NCBI RefSeq assembly: GCF_022662015.1
Contig: NZ_JAKMCM010000005.1
Coordinates: forward strand, 1 to 64,000
Length of the DNA stretch: 64,000 bases
Direction of reading: 5' to 3'
Source: Aestuariivivens sediminicola
GTDB taxonomy: Bacteria > Bacteroidota > Bacteroidia > Flavobacteriales > Flavobacteriaceae
Shown here: positions 17,263 through 27,696 of the stretch, piece by piece
Layout of the letters: each line of letters begins with the position of its first letter
How positions within the stretch are numbered: the first letter of the stretch is position 1
Position numbers and translations under genes: made by a program
The notes under the pieces: model-generated
Databases searched by the model: none
Seen by the model: the letters and a program-made list of their open reading frames with translations, nothing else
Told to the model about the DNA's origin: nothing

Positions 17263-17406
17263 TTTACGCTAAGGGTAATGACTGGAGTTCAAACGGCCGG
17301 TATCCAATGGAGCTCTGGAACTTTTGCTAAATACGTGGGGTTTCATTCAATGCATTAAAATCACTAATTTGGGCCATATAATTCCAATTATGAACACATA
17401 TTTTTA

Positions 17407-19020
17407 ATGAATAAGGCGTTTAACAGAGGAGGCTTAATTCAGAAAATGCATAATACTTCCGAATGGGATGTTATTGTTATTGGTGGCGGAGCAACAGGCT
17501 TAGGAATAGCTTTAGACAGCATAACGCGTGGCTATAAGACCTTGCTTTTGGAGCGGGCCGATTTCGCTAAAGGAACATCCAGCCGAAGCACGAAACTTGT
17601 TCATGGGGGGGTTAGGTATTTAGCTCAGGGTAATATTAATTTGGTAAAAGAAGCTTTGTATGAAAGAGGACTAATGCTTAATAATGCATCACATTTAGTG
17701 AGTCGCCAATCCTTTATTATTCCAACCTACAAATGGTGGGATCATTTTATTTATACTGTTGGATTGAAAATTTATGATGTTCTCTCTGGTAAATTGAGTT
17801 TAGGAAAGTCATTTAGCATAAGAAAAACAGAAACTATAGAACGTCTTCAGACCCTTAGAACGATAAAGCTAAAGGGGGGAGTTGTCTATTACGACGGACT
17901 GTTTGATGACTCGAGGTTAGCAATAAATATGGCTCAGACCTGTATTGAAAAGGGGGCCGTTGTTTTGAATCATTTCAGGGTTATTGCACTATTAAAAGAT
18001 ACGGACGCCTCCATAACGGGAGTCCGGGCTGTGGATGAGGAAACGGGTAAAACTTACAAATTCGAGGCCAACGCTGTTATCAATGCCACAGGAGTCTTTA
18101 CGGACGACATTTTGAAAATGGATGACCCGACGGCACAAAACAAAATAAGGCCGAGTCAGGGCATCCATTTGGTTTTTGACAAATCTTTTTTACCGGGAAA
18201 GGATGCGATTATGGTTCCTAAAACAGATGATGGCAGGGTGCTGTTTCTGGTGCCCTGGCATAATAGGGTGGTTTTAGGAACAACGGATACACTTTTAGAT
18301 AGTCATAGTTTAGAACCTAAAGCTCGAGAAGAGGAGATAGATTTTATTATTAAAACAGCCAATCGATATTTAACTAAAAGCGTAACCAAAGGTGATGTCC
18401 TCAGCGTATTTGCCGGATTACGTCCCCTGGCTGCACCGAAAGACAAATCAGAGAAGACCAAAGAAATATCCAGAAGTCATAAAATTATAATTTCTAAATC
18501 GGGTTTGGTTACCATTACAGGCGGGAAGTGGACGACCTACAGGAAAATGGCAGAAGACACGATCAATAAAGTGATTGAACTGGGTAAATTGCCAAAGGCC
18601 CTCTGTAATACAAAGGGTTTGCATATTCATGGTGCCAATGGAACTTTAGATAAGTCAGATCATTTGTATATTTATGGAAGCGATTATAAAGAAATACACA
18701 AGCTGATAAAAAAACATCCTGATCTGGGGGAAAGGTTACATCCAAGATTGGAATTTTTAAAAGCAGAGGTCCTTTGGGCGGTTCGATTTGAAATGGCGAG
18801 GACAATCGAAGATGTTTTGGCCAGAAGGGTAAGAGTGCTCTTTTTGGATGCAAAAGCAGCCATTGAAATTGCCCCGGAGGTGGCAAGGATTTTAGCTAAT
18901 GAGTTAAATAAAGATGGCCAATGGGAAAAGCAACAAATTTCTGATTTTATTAAAGTTGCGAGAAATTACATAATTCAAACGCCGTCGCATATGGAGGATC
19001 GTCTTAATTTACCCAACTAA
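17407..19020 (+). CDS. glpD: Glycerol-3-phosphate dehydrogenase (FAD)
   Basis: This membrane-associated flavoenzyme oxidises sn-glycerol 3-phosphate to dihydroxyacetone phosphate and passes electrons to quinone. The FAD-binding motif is [17 protein letters not shown] (about residues 20-36). The substrate/FAD block [18 protein letters not shown] and the C-terminal DAO_C segment ([21 protein letters not shown]) are typical. The 537-residue length fits the family. ATG 17407 is used, although an internal Met (MHNTSEWDV, residue 15) could also serve. glpK follows after 14 bases and glpF after it, so this is the first gene of a glycerol operon. Confidence 0.95.
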   Translation: MNKAFNRGGLIQKMHNTSEWDVIVIGGGATGLGIALDSITRGYKTLLLERADFAKGTSSRSTKLVHGGVRYLAQGNINLVKEALYERGLMLNNASHLVSRQSFIIPTYKWWDHFIYTVGLKIYDVLSGKLSLGKSFSIRKTETIERLQTLRTIKLKGGVVYYDGLFDDSRLAINMAQTCIEKGAVVLNHFRVIALLKDTDASITGVRAVDEETGKTYKFEANAVINATGVFTDDILKMDDPTAQNKIRPSQGIHLVFDKSFLPGKDAIMVPKTDDGRVLFLVPWHNRVVLGTTDTLLDSHSLEPKAREEEIDFIIKTANRYLTKSVTKGDVLSVFAGLRPLAAPKDKSEKTKEISRSHKIIISKSGLVTITGGKWTTYRKMAEDTINKVIELGKLPKALCNTKGLHIHGANGTLDKSDHLYIYGSDYKEIHKLIKKHPDLGERLHPRLEFLKAEVLWAVRFEMARTIEDVLARRVRVLFLDAKAAIEIAPEVARILANELNKDGQWEKQQISDFIKVARNYIIQTPSHMEDRLNLPN

Positions 19021-19034
19021 ACCACATCGATTAT

Positions 19035-20528
19035 ATGGAAAAATATATTTTGGCATTAGATCAGGGAACCACGAGTTCAAGAGCTATTATTTTCAATAAA
19101 AAGGGACGTATTATTTCCGTAGCTCAAAAGGAGTTTACTCAATATTTCCCCAAGCCGGGCTGGGTCGAACACGATCCCCTGGAAGTTTGGTCTTCACAGG
19201 CAGGTGTGGCATCCGAGGCCATCGCTAAGAATGGCTTAAAAGGAGAAAATATCGTGGCTATGGGTATTACCAACCAGCGCGAAACCGTCATTGTTTGGGA
19301 CAAAAATACCGGGGAGCCCATATATAATGCTATAGTCTGGCAGGATAAACGAACGTCCGGATATTGCGATCAGCTTAAAAGGGAAGGCCTTGAAAAAGAA
19401 ATCAGGGAAAAGACGGGATTGGTAATAGACTCCTATTTTTCCGGCACCAAGGTCAAATGGATATTGGATCACGTAGACGGTGCAAGGGAAAAGGCTGAAA
19501 ATGGATCCTTAATAATGGGCACAATTGATACCTGGCTGATATGGAATTTTACGAAAGGAGAACAACATGTCACGGACGTCTCCAACGCCTCGAGAACATT
19601 GCTGTTTAATTTAAACACCCTGGAATGGGACGATGATTTGTTGGAATTATTTACGATACCAAGAAGCATGTTGCCTCAGGTAAAGCAATCGAGTGAAGTT
19701 TATGGGTATGCCTTATCATCTTTTTATGGCGCTAAGATTCCAATTTCTGGAATTGCAGGCGATCAACAGGCCGCTTTGTTTGGTCAAATGTGTACCAAAG
19801 CGGGTATGGTAAAGAATACCTATGGAACGGGTTGTTTTATGTTAATGAATATTGGTGAGAAACCTATTGTTTCAAAAAACAATTTATTGACGACAGTAGC
19901 ATGGAAGCTAAACGGTAAGACCCATTATGCTTTAGAGGGCAGTATCTTTATAGCAGGGGCTATTGTTCAGTGGTTGCGGGATAGCTTAAAAATTATTAGA
20001 AATTCTAAGGATGTTGAAAAATTAGCAGGATCTGTTGAGAGTTCTGAAGGCGTGTATTTTGTTCCTGCCTTCGCGGGACTGGGAGCACCCTATTGGAATC
20101 AGTATGCTCAGGGCACTATTTTTGGATTGACACGAGGAATTACAGATGCGCATATGGCTCGAGCCGCTTTGGAGTCTATTGCTTATCAAACTATGGATGT
20201 TTTAAAGGCCATGGAGGCCGATTCCGGTATTGGAATAAAAGAACTGCGTGTCGATGGCGGTGCCACCGTAAATGACATGCTCATGCAATTTCAGGCCGAT
20301 GTTCTGGATATTGTGACGGTGCGCCCTAAAGTAGTGGAAACTACAGCCATGGGAGCTGCATTTTTAGCTGGGCTGGCCATTGGTTTCTGGGAAAATACTG
20401 AAGAAATTCAACACATATGGCAAATAGACACCTATTTTCACCCAACGACTAAAAGAGGAAATATTGATGAAGGCATTAAAGGTTGGTACAGAGCAATCGA
20501 TGCCATAGAATATTGGACAAAACAGTAA
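19035..20528 (+). CDS. glpK: Glycerol kinase
   Basis: It phosphorylates glycerol with ATP to glycerol 3-phosphate, the substrate of the preceding GlpD. The FGGY-kinase hallmarks are present: [13 protein letters not shown] at the N-terminus, [14 protein letters not shown], the [14 protein letters not shown] segment, [13 protein letters not shown], and [16 protein letters not shown] with [11 protein letters not shown] near the C-terminus. At 497 residues it is full length. It sits between glpD (14 bases upstream) and glpF (16 bases downstream) and is cytoplasmic. Confidence 0.97.
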   Translation: MEKYILALDQGTTSSRAIIFNKKGRIISVAQKEFTQYFPKPGWVEHDPLEVWSSQAGVASEAIAKNGLKGENIVAMGITNQRETVIVWDKNTGEPIYNAIVWQDKRTSGYCDQLKREGLEKEIREKTGLVIDSYFSGTKVKWILDHVDGAREKAENGSLIMGTIDTWLIWNFTKGEQHVTDVSNASRTLLFNLNTLEWDDDLLELFTIPRSMLPQVKQSSEVYGYALSSFYGAKIPISGIAGDQQAALFGQMCTKAGMVKNTYGTGCFMLMNIGEKPIVSKNNLLTTVAWKLNGKTHYALEGSIFIAGAIVQWLRDSLKIIRNSKDVEKLAGSVESSEGVYFVPAFAGLGAPYWNQYAQGTIFGLTRGITDAHMARAALESIAYQTMDVLKAMEADSGIGIKELRVDGGATVNDMLMQFQADVLDIVTVRPKVVETTAMGAAFLAGLAIGFWENTEEIQHIWQIDTYFHPTTKRGNIDEGIKGWYRAIDAIEYWTKQ

Positions 20529-20544
20529 TACTAATATCGAAAAA

Positions 20545-21273
20545 ATGACACCATTCATTGCAGAGGTTATAGGAACAGGACTTTTAATTTTATTAGGTGA
20601 AGGCGTAGTCGCCAATGTTGTGCTAAAAAAAACTTTGGGACACAACAGTGGGTGGATCGTGATAACCGTTGGTTGGGCACTGGCAGTATATGTTGCTGTT
20701 GTAGTTGCTGCCCCGTACAGTGGCGCTCATATTAATCCGGCGGTCAGCATCGGATTGGCACTGGCAGGTAAATTTGATTGGGATTTAGTTCCCATATATA
20801 TTTCGGCGCAAATGATTGGTGCTATGATGGGTGCCTTAACGGTTTGGTTAATGTATAAGGATCATTTTAAGGCAACAGAGAACGGGGATTTAAAAAGAGC
20901 CGTTTTTTGCACATCGCCTGCGATTAGAAATTTGTCCTCGAATTTATTCAGTGAGGTGGTGGGCACTTTCGTACTGATTTTTACAATTCTATATTTTACA
21001 GGCGCATCAATTGAGGAGACCCAGTCAGTGATTGGATTAGGTTCCCTGGGGGCACTTCCAGTGGCTTTTTTAGTATGGGCTATTGGGCTGTCCTTAGGCG
21101 GTACCACAGGCTATGCGATAAATCCTGCAAGAGATTTGGGCCCACGAATTATGCATGCCATATTACCTATCAGAGATAAATCTCCAAATGATTGGGGGTA
21201 TTCCTGGATTCCTGTCCTAGGTCCTGTTATAGGGGCTTCCATCGCGGCATTAACCATGTTGTTATTGTCCTGA
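20545..21273 (+). CDS. glpF: Glycerol uptake facilitator (aquaglyceroporin)
   Basis: This MIP-family channel lets glycerol enter by facilitated diffusion, and the kinase upstream traps it. Six hydrophobic segments and both signature loops are present: GAHINPAVS in the first half and GYAINPARDLGPR in the second. The Asp after the second NPAR and the long periplasmic loop favour the glycerol (GlpF) rather than the water (AqpZ) branch. It is the last gene of glpDKF. About 236 bases follow before the convergent gene. Confidence 0.95.
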   Translation: MTPFIAEVIGTGLLILLGEGVVANVVLKKTLGHNSGWIVITVGWALAVYVAVVVAAPYSGAHINPAVSIGLALAGKFDWDLVPIYISAQMIGAMMGALTVWLMYKDHFKATENGDLKRAVFCTSPAIRNLSSNLFSEVVGTFVLIFTILYFTGASIEETQSVIGLGSLGALPVAFLVWAIGLSLGGTTGYAINPARDLGPRIMHAILPIRDKSPNDWGYSWIPVLGPVIGASIAALTMLLLS

Positions 21274-21509
21274 TCGGCATAATGTTTCTACAGCAGCAAA
21301 ACCTTAAAATTACCTCGGGACCACCTATACGAACTGCACCATAAATCCGTATCGGAAATTGTATGATCGAAGGATTTCAATCCCAATACAATTAGATCAA
21401 GATATCTTACAAACCGCTGGTTTAGCTGAGGTTTTTCGGGTTGTTTCAACAGGAAGGGGAAGCAGGAATTTAAAATGTCCAACAGAGATGATTCACTTTT
21501 TTTGCCTAA

Positions 21510-22970
21510 TCATTCAGCCAATGAGGCTTCCGCAAACTGCACGAGTTGCCAATACGGGGGCAAATAACCATTTTCCATCTCGAAGCGCTCCGCCTTTTTT
21601 AGGGTCCTGGATTTAAGATCTTGAAAAAGAGCTACAAAATAGTTGTTTTTCAATGCTGTTTGAGCATTCATGCCCTTGGGTATAACACCCTCCTTTCCAA
21701 AAAGATTGAGAACAGAAGAATACAGTTTAACAACCCTGGCCAGGGGTAGCGCCCAGATTGAATAGCTTAATTCTTCACCGGAATTTGCCAGGCTGATTAA
21801 TGCATCCATAACGGCATTGTCCAAATGGTCCTGAAAAAGAACATCCTTATCTATCCATTCGGCCACAATACTCAACATGGGATCATATTCCAGGTCTGAG
21901 GGCATTTGCGTCACAAAGTTTGCTACCCCAAAGGCGCTTAACCAGTTTATAATCCCATTTGAAGAAATGGTAGATTCAAATTCCCATAAAGAAATGCCAT
22001 AGCGTTTATAAGCAAAAGATCCAACCTCCGAGCAGAACATGGCTGACGCATCCCTGTAATCCATTTTAAAATCATAGGGAATATATCTTTTTTGAGCTTC
22101 TTCATACATGAATTCGGATACCTCATGGGGCAGCATGGGGTTCAATTGTATTTCCGGGAGATCAGAGCGTGGCCTCATCACCATAAATCTTAATTTTTTA
22201 TCTTTCAAATAGCTGTCCAGGGACGCTATGGCAACCCCCTTTTCAATATGAGCTTCAACAAAATAAGGGGTATTGCTTTCTTCATCAATATACACCAGGG
22301 CGACATGAGAAAAATTACCGGGATAATCATTCCCCCTCGAAATAAAGGCGGAAACCTCCGCACCACCTCTGCTGACAAGTAAATCGCCGCTGTGTACTTT
22401 TATGCCGAGCACATCAATTGAAGGGGTTCGAGAAGGCGCGTCTGTAACGGACATGGTGGAAGTAAATTCGTCTTTATCAGATTGTAGCAGTATTTCTTCT
22501 ACTGCTGCCCGCATCCCATAAAGTATGCGATAAGAAGTATGGCGAGCGCTGGTTGCAGACATATCCCATAGACGTGAATCTTTTTTCAATTTTTGTCTTA
22601 CGCTGTTATAGTATCTTAGGTGCCAATCCGATTTTTTTTCCTGGGCAGCGATCACTGGTGCAATGCGGAAAAACGCATGTTCAATGGAATCGTAGATTTT
22701 ACTGTCAGCACTGTAAACAGTATCCATGTATGTTGTCAACAGCAGATCTGCCTCATCGCACAATTTTCCCACCATAGAATCGCGTTTTATGGAGGATAAG
22801 GCTCTGGCTGTGATAAACCTGTTTTCCAGATTTTTCCAAAGGGAATCCTGATTCCAGGTAAATGGCGTTTTTGAAGCGGTTTGAATCGGGGTTTTGTCCT
22901 GTGGTGATGGAATTAAAAGCAGCACATATAGTATCCCAAGGATTTTTAAAAGTAAATATATCTTTTTCAT
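21510..22970 (-). CDS. YiiX/YebB-like (permuted NlpC/P60) hydrolase with extra domains
   Basis: I chose ATG 22970 because it begins a hydrophobic leader (MKKIYLLLKILGILYVLLLI); upstream sequence in the same frame is not protein-like. Residues about 200-320 form a permuted papain-fold domain of the YiiX/DUF830 type: KVHSGDLLVSRGG, then NFSHVALV with the catalytic His near 224, and AMFCSEVGSFAYKR with the catalytic Cys near 311. Related proteins act as amidases or thioesterases on lipids or cell wall. The 486-residue chain is far longer than the usual 200, with a helical N-terminal region and a helical C-terminal region. It is convergent with glpF. Confidence 0.75.
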   Translation of the reverse strand: MKKIYLLLKILGILYVLLLIPSPQDKTPIQTASKTPFTWNQDSLWKNLENRFITARALSSIKRDSMVGKLCDEADLLLTTYMDTVYSADSKIYDSIEHAFFRIAPVIAAQEKKSDWHLRYYNSVRQKLKKDSRLWDMSATSARHTSYRILYGMRAAVEEILLQSDKDEFTSTMSVTDAPSRTPSIDVLGIKVHSGDLLVSRGGAEVSAFISRGNDYPGNFSHVALVYIDEESNTPYFVEAHIEKGVAIASLDSYLKDKKLRFMVMRPRSDLPEIQLNPMLPHEVSEFMYEEAQKRYIPYDFKMDYRDASAMFCSEVGSFAYKRYGISLWEFESTISSNGIINWLSAFGVANFVTQMPSDLEYDPMLSIVAEWIDKDVLFQDHLDNAVMDALISLANSGEELSYSIWALPLARVVKLYSSVLNLFGKEGVIPKGMNAQTALKNNYFVALFQDLKSRTLKKAERFEMENGYLPPYWQLVQFAEASLAE

Positions 22971-23228
22971 TGGGTCTGTTATCAAAAGAAGTTTAATTGC
23001 TGTTGAAATGTAATAATAAATAACTATAAATCCGTTATAACGTCTAGGAATTTCCTCGCGTTCATCTCCTTGGAGCAGGGCGATTATCCCGCTGTAAGGG
23101 GCGTCCCTGCCAATTCGTCCCAAATGAAGTGAAGTTGAGGCGGGATCCCTTTTAGGAATGACATATGTTAAGGGAGTTCGGATACTTTGATCTTCCGTAT
23201 TTCACATTAAAATCAGGGAAGAATCTGT

Positions 23229-23498
23229 TTAGTGACTTTTGGTTTCTAATTTTCCACGAAGGTTTAAAACCAATGTCATTAAGGCGATAATAACAAACCC
23301 TATTCCTATATAGTCCACAAAGTTGGCATAATTCAGATAGATGCCATAAGACAAAAAATAAATGCTGTATAAATACCAGAAGTATTTTCGGTGTCGCGCT
23401 TTTTTGGAGTCAGAGAGTTGCATTGTTTTCATTGAAATCAAATGAATGGCGCCTACAATGATAAAAGTTCCGATAAATATTAATATTGCCTTTTCCAT
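23229..23498 (-). CDS. Small membrane protein, three predicted helices
   Basis: The 89-residue product has hydrophobic segments at about residues 5-24, 40-56 and 63-82, with a basic loop (SDSKKARHRKYFW) between the first two and a charged C-terminus (RGKLETKSH). No family is recognised, although small proteins with this layout are common in Flavobacteriaceae. It lies between two unrelated genes and points away from the MORN gene at 23642. Confidence 0.65.
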   Translation of the reverse strand: MEKAILIFIGTFIIVGAIHLISMKTMQLSDSKKARHRKYFWYLYSIYFLSYGIYLNYANFVDYIGIGFVIIALMTLVLNLRGKLETKSH

Positions 23499-23641
23499 GT
23501 TGCTAAATTTACAAAAAAACAGGGATCATTGATTCGAGAGTTATTTTGGGAATGGGTGCATTTATTACGCCCGGATCGAATAGACAACCATGCAAAGCCA
23601 GTGTTGAAATTATTTTTATTTTTACGCCAAAGCAGAAACAC

Positions 23642-25207
23642 ATGAAAACCGTTTTTATTCTTCTTTTTACAATGCCATACCTTTTAATGGGGCAGGAAAC
23701 TGATGTGATACATTATGATGCTGTTTTTGTAAAAGACAGGTTATTTTATTTCAAGCGAGACACCACGCTGGTCAATGGAAAAGTTGTAAAGCATGAGCCC
23801 AATGGAAAAGCAAGCGGGTCTTTTGAGGTGGCCAATGGGATGTTAAATGGCCATGCCAGGATCTGGCAGGAAGGCAAAGGAACTACAGAGATGTCTTATA
23901 GCGCTAATCTGTTAGACGGGCCTTATAAGGAAGTGGACATGAATGGGGTGGTAATACATGAGGGCGGCTACAAACAGGATAAAAAAGAGGGCATATGGAA
24001 GCATTGGAGTCCCGATGGCAATTTGCTGGAGGAAGCAGCATACAAGAAAGGGAAAAAGGATGGCATGTATAAGTTTTGGTATGAAAATGGCCAGGTTTCT
24101 ACGGAAGGGTTTTACAAAGAGGATACAGAGCAGGGCTTATGGAGGAGATGGTATCTCAATGGGGAATTAAAAAGTACCGGAAATTACGAGAATGGCACTT
24201 TTAGCGGTGTATGGAAATTTTATGATGAGAACGGGGCGATCCGTAAAGAGGGGCTGTTTAATGAGGGCAGGGAGCAAGGGCTATGGAAGAAGTGGTATCC
24301 GAATGGTACATTGGGAAGCATCGGAAATTATGACAATGGTGTGTACACAGGGGAATGGAATTATTATAATGTGAACGGGGAATTAAGCTTAACCTATGTT
24401 TACGACGATTTGCCGCATTCCGAGAATAGGGATGCGAAGGTGATTGATGCCAAAGACACCTTTATCCGGGAGGGTATTGTTTATTTTACATCGGATACTA
24501 CCAGAGTAACGGGATTGGTAAAAGCGTATAATACCTGGTCCAATCGAATTAAGCAAGAGGTCAATGTTGTTGATGGTCTTTATAATGGAAAGATGATAAC
24601 ATGGTATGATTCCGGAGCGCTTTCCAGTATAAGCCGTTATAAAGACGGTGTGGAGGATGGTGAAACAAAAACATTTTATCGGAGCGGGCAATTACATGAG
24701 ATTAAAAGCTACAACGCCGGAGTGCTGGATGGATGGCGTAGGATATTGTTTGATAATGATGGCTTAGAACTGGAAATACAGTATACCAATGGAAAGAATA
24801 ATGGTATAATGAGAGCATATTACAGGAACGGTAATCCGCATTATGAGCGGCACTTTATGATGAACAAACAAACCGGGATTCAGAAAACATGGTACGAGGA
24901 GGGCCCGTTAAAAGAGGAGATCATACACGCAGATGGGCAATCGCCGGAAATCAGAAAAAGGTGGTACAGGAATGGCACCCTGCAAAGTGAAGCCCCTTAT
25001 AATTCTAATGGGGTGATAGACGGCATTGAAAGCTTTTGGAGTGAGGATGGGTATATATTGCGGAAAACGGCCTTTCAGAACGGTGTTTTAAACGGTCCCG
25101 AACAGATTTGGCACCCTAATGGGGAACTTGCCGAGGAAAGGTATTATCAGTTTGGAAGGTTGAGGTCCAGTAAAAAATGGGACGATAAGGGTAATCCGGT
25201 GGATTGA
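23642..25207 (+). CDS. Large secreted MORN_2 protein, two fused modules
   Basis: ATG 23642 begins a signal peptide (MKTVFILLFTMPYLLMGQ); the frame is open upstream from 23546 but without signal-like sequence. The 521-residue protein consists of two head-to-tail copies of the plan seen in the genes at 5394 and 8840. Module 1 starts with VFVKDRLFYFKRDTTLVNG and module 2 (from about residue 268) with DTFIREGIVYFTSDTTRVTG, each followed by an xVVDGLYNG-like strand and a run of W-Y-x-N-G-x-L repeats. The repeats number roughly eighteen. It is exported to the periplasm or surface; its function is unknown. A terminator follows at 25234-25267. Confidence 0.85.
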   Translation: MKTVFILLFTMPYLLMGQETDVIHYDAVFVKDRLFYFKRDTTLVNGKVVKHEPNGKASGSFEVANGMLNGHARIWQEGKGTTEMSYSANLLDGPYKEVDMNGVVIHEGGYKQDKKEGIWKHWSPDGNLLEEAAYKKGKKDGMYKFWYENGQVSTEGFYKEDTEQGLWRRWYLNGELKSTGNYENGTFSGVWKFYDENGAIRKEGLFNEGREQGLWKKWYPNGTLGSIGNYDNGVYTGEWNYYNVNGELSLTYVYDDLPHSENRDAKVIDAKDTFIREGIVYFTSDTTRVTGLVKAYNTWSNRIKQEVNVVDGLYNGKMITWYDSGALSSISRYKDGVEDGETKTFYRSGQLHEIKSYNAGVLDGWRRILFDNDGLELEIQYTNGKNNGIMRAYYRNGNPHYERHFMMNKQTGIQKTWYEEGPLKEEIIHADGQSPEIRKRWYRNGTLQSEAPYNSNGVIDGIESFWSEDGYILRKTAFQNGVLNGPEQIWHPNGELAEERYYQFGRLRSSKKWDDKGNPVD

Positions 25208-25233
25208 AATAGGATTTGTCATTATACAAATAG

Positions 25234-25267
25234 AAAAAGGATTTACACACTGCAAATCCTTTTATTT
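25234..25267 (+). terminator. Rho-independent terminator after the large MORN gene
   Basis: AAAAGGATTT pairs with AAATCCTTTT around an eight-base loop, followed by a T-rich run. Because the hairpin is flanked by A and T runs it could also serve the convergent gene at 25300-25998. Confidence 0.8.
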
Positions 25268-25299
25268 TGGAAGCACTTAAGGCCAGGTCCAAATTTTGT

Positions 25300-25998
25300 T
25301 TAATCGTTTAATTTATATTTTCCATAACCTGGGGAGTATGGACTACGATATGGATCGGTTCTGTAAAATAAGTAGGGCACATCTCCCGTATTGATAACTT
25401 GGTTAATAATAAGTTCAGGCCAAACATCGGTTGCAACCCCCAGTTCAATGCCATCCTTGTTATACCACATGCCATTTTCAACATAATCTGTAGATCTGGC
25501 GGCCACCATTCTTCTAAAATGTGACCATTTTTCGTTGTCTTTATCATACATAAAATGAAATGTTATCCAACCGTTGGAATCCATCCATTTTTCGGGATAA
25601 ACACCCTCATGAGATATTAGTTTTTCATTCCAGTGCATGACTAATTTGCAATCCAGCAGTTCAGGCGGCATGAAATAGACAAAATAATCAAAATAGCCAA
25701 CCAATTCGTCCCAATAGGGCATTCCCTCTCCTGTGTAAGGAGGATATTGATAATGGGGATAATCTATAAATAAAAAATCTCCAAGAACGGCATTAATTAA
25801 ATACCCATTAAAATGATGAGCATTCCAGTTGTAACCCCATTGATCAAAGCCGGTCATCTTTTTATCTGCTTTACTGTTTTTAAATGCTGCTTGATCTAAA
25901 GTAGTTACATTCTCAGGGGCGGTCATCTGGTCTGTTTCACATGACGTAAACGCCATAAAAACCAGAGTAAGTCCGATTAATACATACAATTGTTTCAT
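25300..25998 (-). CDS. Lipoprotein of unknown function, aromatic-rich
   Basis: The 232-residue precursor has a lipoprotein signal with lipobox FTSC. The mature protein is unusually rich in Trp, Tyr and Pro (GFDQWGYNWNAHHFNGYL, IDYPHYQYPPYTGEG, GYFDYFVYFMPPELLDCKLV), like surface carbohydrate-binding or secreted structural proteins. It contains WNEKLISHEG and GWITFHFMYDKDNEKWSHFR, a pattern seen in hypothetical secreted marine bacterial proteins. No catalytic motif is visible. It is monocistronic and convergent with the large MORN gene. Confidence 0.7.
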   Translation of the reverse strand: MKQLYVLIGLTLVFMAFTSCETDQMTAPENVTTLDQAAFKNSKADKKMTGFDQWGYNWNAHHFNGYLINAVLGDFLFIDYPHYQYPPYTGEGMPYWDELVGYFDYFVYFMPPELLDCKLVMHWNEKLISHEGVYPEKWMDSNGWITFHFMYDKDNEKWSHFRRMVAARSTDYVENGMWYNKDGIELGVATDVWPELIINQVINTGDVPYLFYRTDPYRSPYSPGYGKYKLND

Positions 25999-26339
25999 AA
26001 TGATTAAATATGTTAAGTGATTTTAGTTTGTTAATATAGAGTTAGAGAGCCTTGAACTTAGTTATTTTCAAACAGGTACTAAATGATATCCATCAGTTTT
26101 GTGGTGTCATAAAAAAAGAAATCATAAGCAAAATCGGTTGTGCCTATGAATTATGCAATAGCCATTTCAGGTATGAAAGGGCGAGGATTCGAATCATTGC
26201 TGTGTTTAAGTTTGGTAAAGTACAATTTGGGAAGTTGGGTGCTTCCATTTTAAAATTGGATTACAGCCAGCCGGAGTTTCTATTTAATCAAAAAAATTAT
26301 AGATTTGGAGATAGACTAACTGACTTAAACATAAATCAA

Positions 26340-26759
26340 ATGAAACTACAGGCACTACCATTGCTCATTTTAGTTTTTGGCTTAACATCTTTACATGCTC
26401 AGAAATTGGATACTACCGACATGTCGGTTCAGGAACGCTATGATTTTCACATTCAAAAAAAGAAGACCAATAACCTTATAGGCTGGATTGCCCTGGGGAG
26501 TGGTGTGGCCATGGTTGCGGGATCTGTCCTTGGAGGAGGAGCGGATTATGTTTTGGACAGCATCAACCCGAACAAAGAAGAGAGTGAAGTTGTTGAGTGG
26601 CTCTTTGTTGGAGGTAGTGTTGTGGCCGTGGCGAGTATACCATTTTTTATTGCCTCAGGGAAACACAAAAGGAAAGCCCGGATTCAGTTACAGAATGGCG
26701 CCCTAGGATTTAATAGGGCGAATAGTTATAAGGGCATAGCGATTTCTTTAAACTTTTAA
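26340..26759 (+). CDS. Small membrane protein with YDFHIQK motif, paralogue 2
   Basis: ATG 26340 starts a signal peptide (LPLLILVFGLTSLHAQ); the frame is open further upstream from about 26052 but has no second signal. The mature protein has SVQERYDFHIQKKKTNN, a Gly-rich hydrophobic segment (GWIALGSGVAMVAGSVLGGG), a second one (WLFVGGSVVAVASIPFFI) and the basic tail SGKHKRKARIQL. It shares its layout, motif and length (139 residues) with the gene at 13155-13634. Function unknown. Confidence 0.65.
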   Translation: MKLQALPLLILVFGLTSLHAQKLDTTDMSVQERYDFHIQKKKTNNLIGWIALGSGVAMVAGSVLGGGADYVLDSINPNKEESEVVEWLFVGGSVVAVASIPFFIASGKHKRKARIQLQNGALGFNRANSYKGIAISLNF

Positions 26760-26843
26760 AGGGTCTCAATAATATCATGCCAGGTGCAAGAATTTCAATT
26801 TGCGTTTATATGATCCCTGGTACTGTTTTAAATACCTCAAGCA

Positions 26844-27686
26844 ATGCGTAAATTACATTCATTCCTGGTACTTCTTCTTGCCTTCCATTTTTCCGGTTTT
26901 TCCCAGGAAAAAGTGTTGTATAAACAGGTCGACACCACTAAGTTATATATGGAGGTCTATTACCCAGGTCCATCGGAGGACACAAAAAAATATCCCGCCA
27001 TGGTATTCTTTTTTGGCGGCGGGTGGATAGGAGGAAGTGTCGAGCAATTTGAACCCCATGCCAGGTATTTTTCAAAAAGAGGCATGGTTTGTTTTCTGGT
27101 GGATTACAGGGTTTTAAGCAGGCATAAAGCAACGCCCTTCGAATCTTTGAAAGATGCGAAATCGGCGATACGTGTCATAAGGCAGCGGGCCGATCAATTC
27201 CGTATCGATTCTTCAAGAATCATAGCGGCCGGGGGGTCGGCCGGAGGTCATTTGGCAGCGGCATGCGCCATCATACAGGATTATGATGCACCTACGGATG
27301 ACCCTGGTATCAGTCCCGCGCCCAATGCCTTAGTGCTTTTTAATCCGGTTATAGACAATGGTCCGGGAGGCTATGGCTATGATAGAATAAAAACAGCCTA
27401 CAAAAGCTTTTCCCCGCTTCATAATATAATGTCCGGGGCGCCACCCACCATTTTCTTTTTGGGAACCAAGGATCACCTGGTGCCGGTAGAAACGGCGCAA
27501 TACTATAAAAAGGTCATGGAAAAGGTAGGCAGTCGCTGCGAACTTTATTTGTATGAGGATCAGGGTCATGGGTTTTTTAATCGTGACAGGAATTTTGAAC
27601 ATTACAGGAAAACAGTAATGGCCTCGGACACCTTTTTGCAATCCCTCGGCTATTTAGATCAGGAACCAAAAGTCGAAATAGAATAA
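26844..27686 (+). CDS. Secreted alpha/beta-hydrolase (esterase/lipase, HSL-like)
   Basis: The enzyme has a Sec signal peptide ([18 protein letters not shown]). The oxyanion segment is [11 protein letters not shown] in place of the usual HGGGW. The nucleophile elbow is GGSAGGH with Ser at about residue 132, followed by a late Asp in [11 protein letters not shown] and His in EDQGHGFFN. It is thus a serine carboxylesterase; acetyl- or feruloyl-type esterases of this group remove side groups from polysaccharides. A sulfatase gene follows after 10 bases, so the pair probably forms one transcript for stripping decorations. Confidence 0.85.
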   Translation: MRKLHSFLVLLLAFHFSGFSQEKVLYKQVDTTKLYMEVYYPGPSEDTKKYPAMVFFFGGGWIGGSVEQFEPHARYFSKRGMVCFLVDYRVLSRHKATPFESLKDAKSAIRVIRQRADQFRIDSSRIIAAGGSAGGHLAAACAIIQDYDAPTDDPGISPAPNALVLFNPVIDNGPGGYGYDRIKTAYKSFSPLHNIMSGAPPTIFFLGTKDHLVPVETAQYYKKVMEKVGSRCELYLYEDQGHGFFNRDRNFEHYRKTVMASDTFLQSLGYLDQEPKVEIE

Positions 27687-27696
27687 TAGAATACAC

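Noticed and set aside
22971-23123. Longer start for the YiiX-like protein
   Set aside because: The extra 51 codons encode no signal or family-like sequence and include a GC-rich hairpin region; the hydrophobic leader starts at 22970.
26052-26339. N-terminal extension of the small YDFHIQK protein at 26340
   Set aside because: The extension is not protein-like, whereas ATG 26340 begins a proper signal peptide and aligns with the start of the paralogue at 13634.
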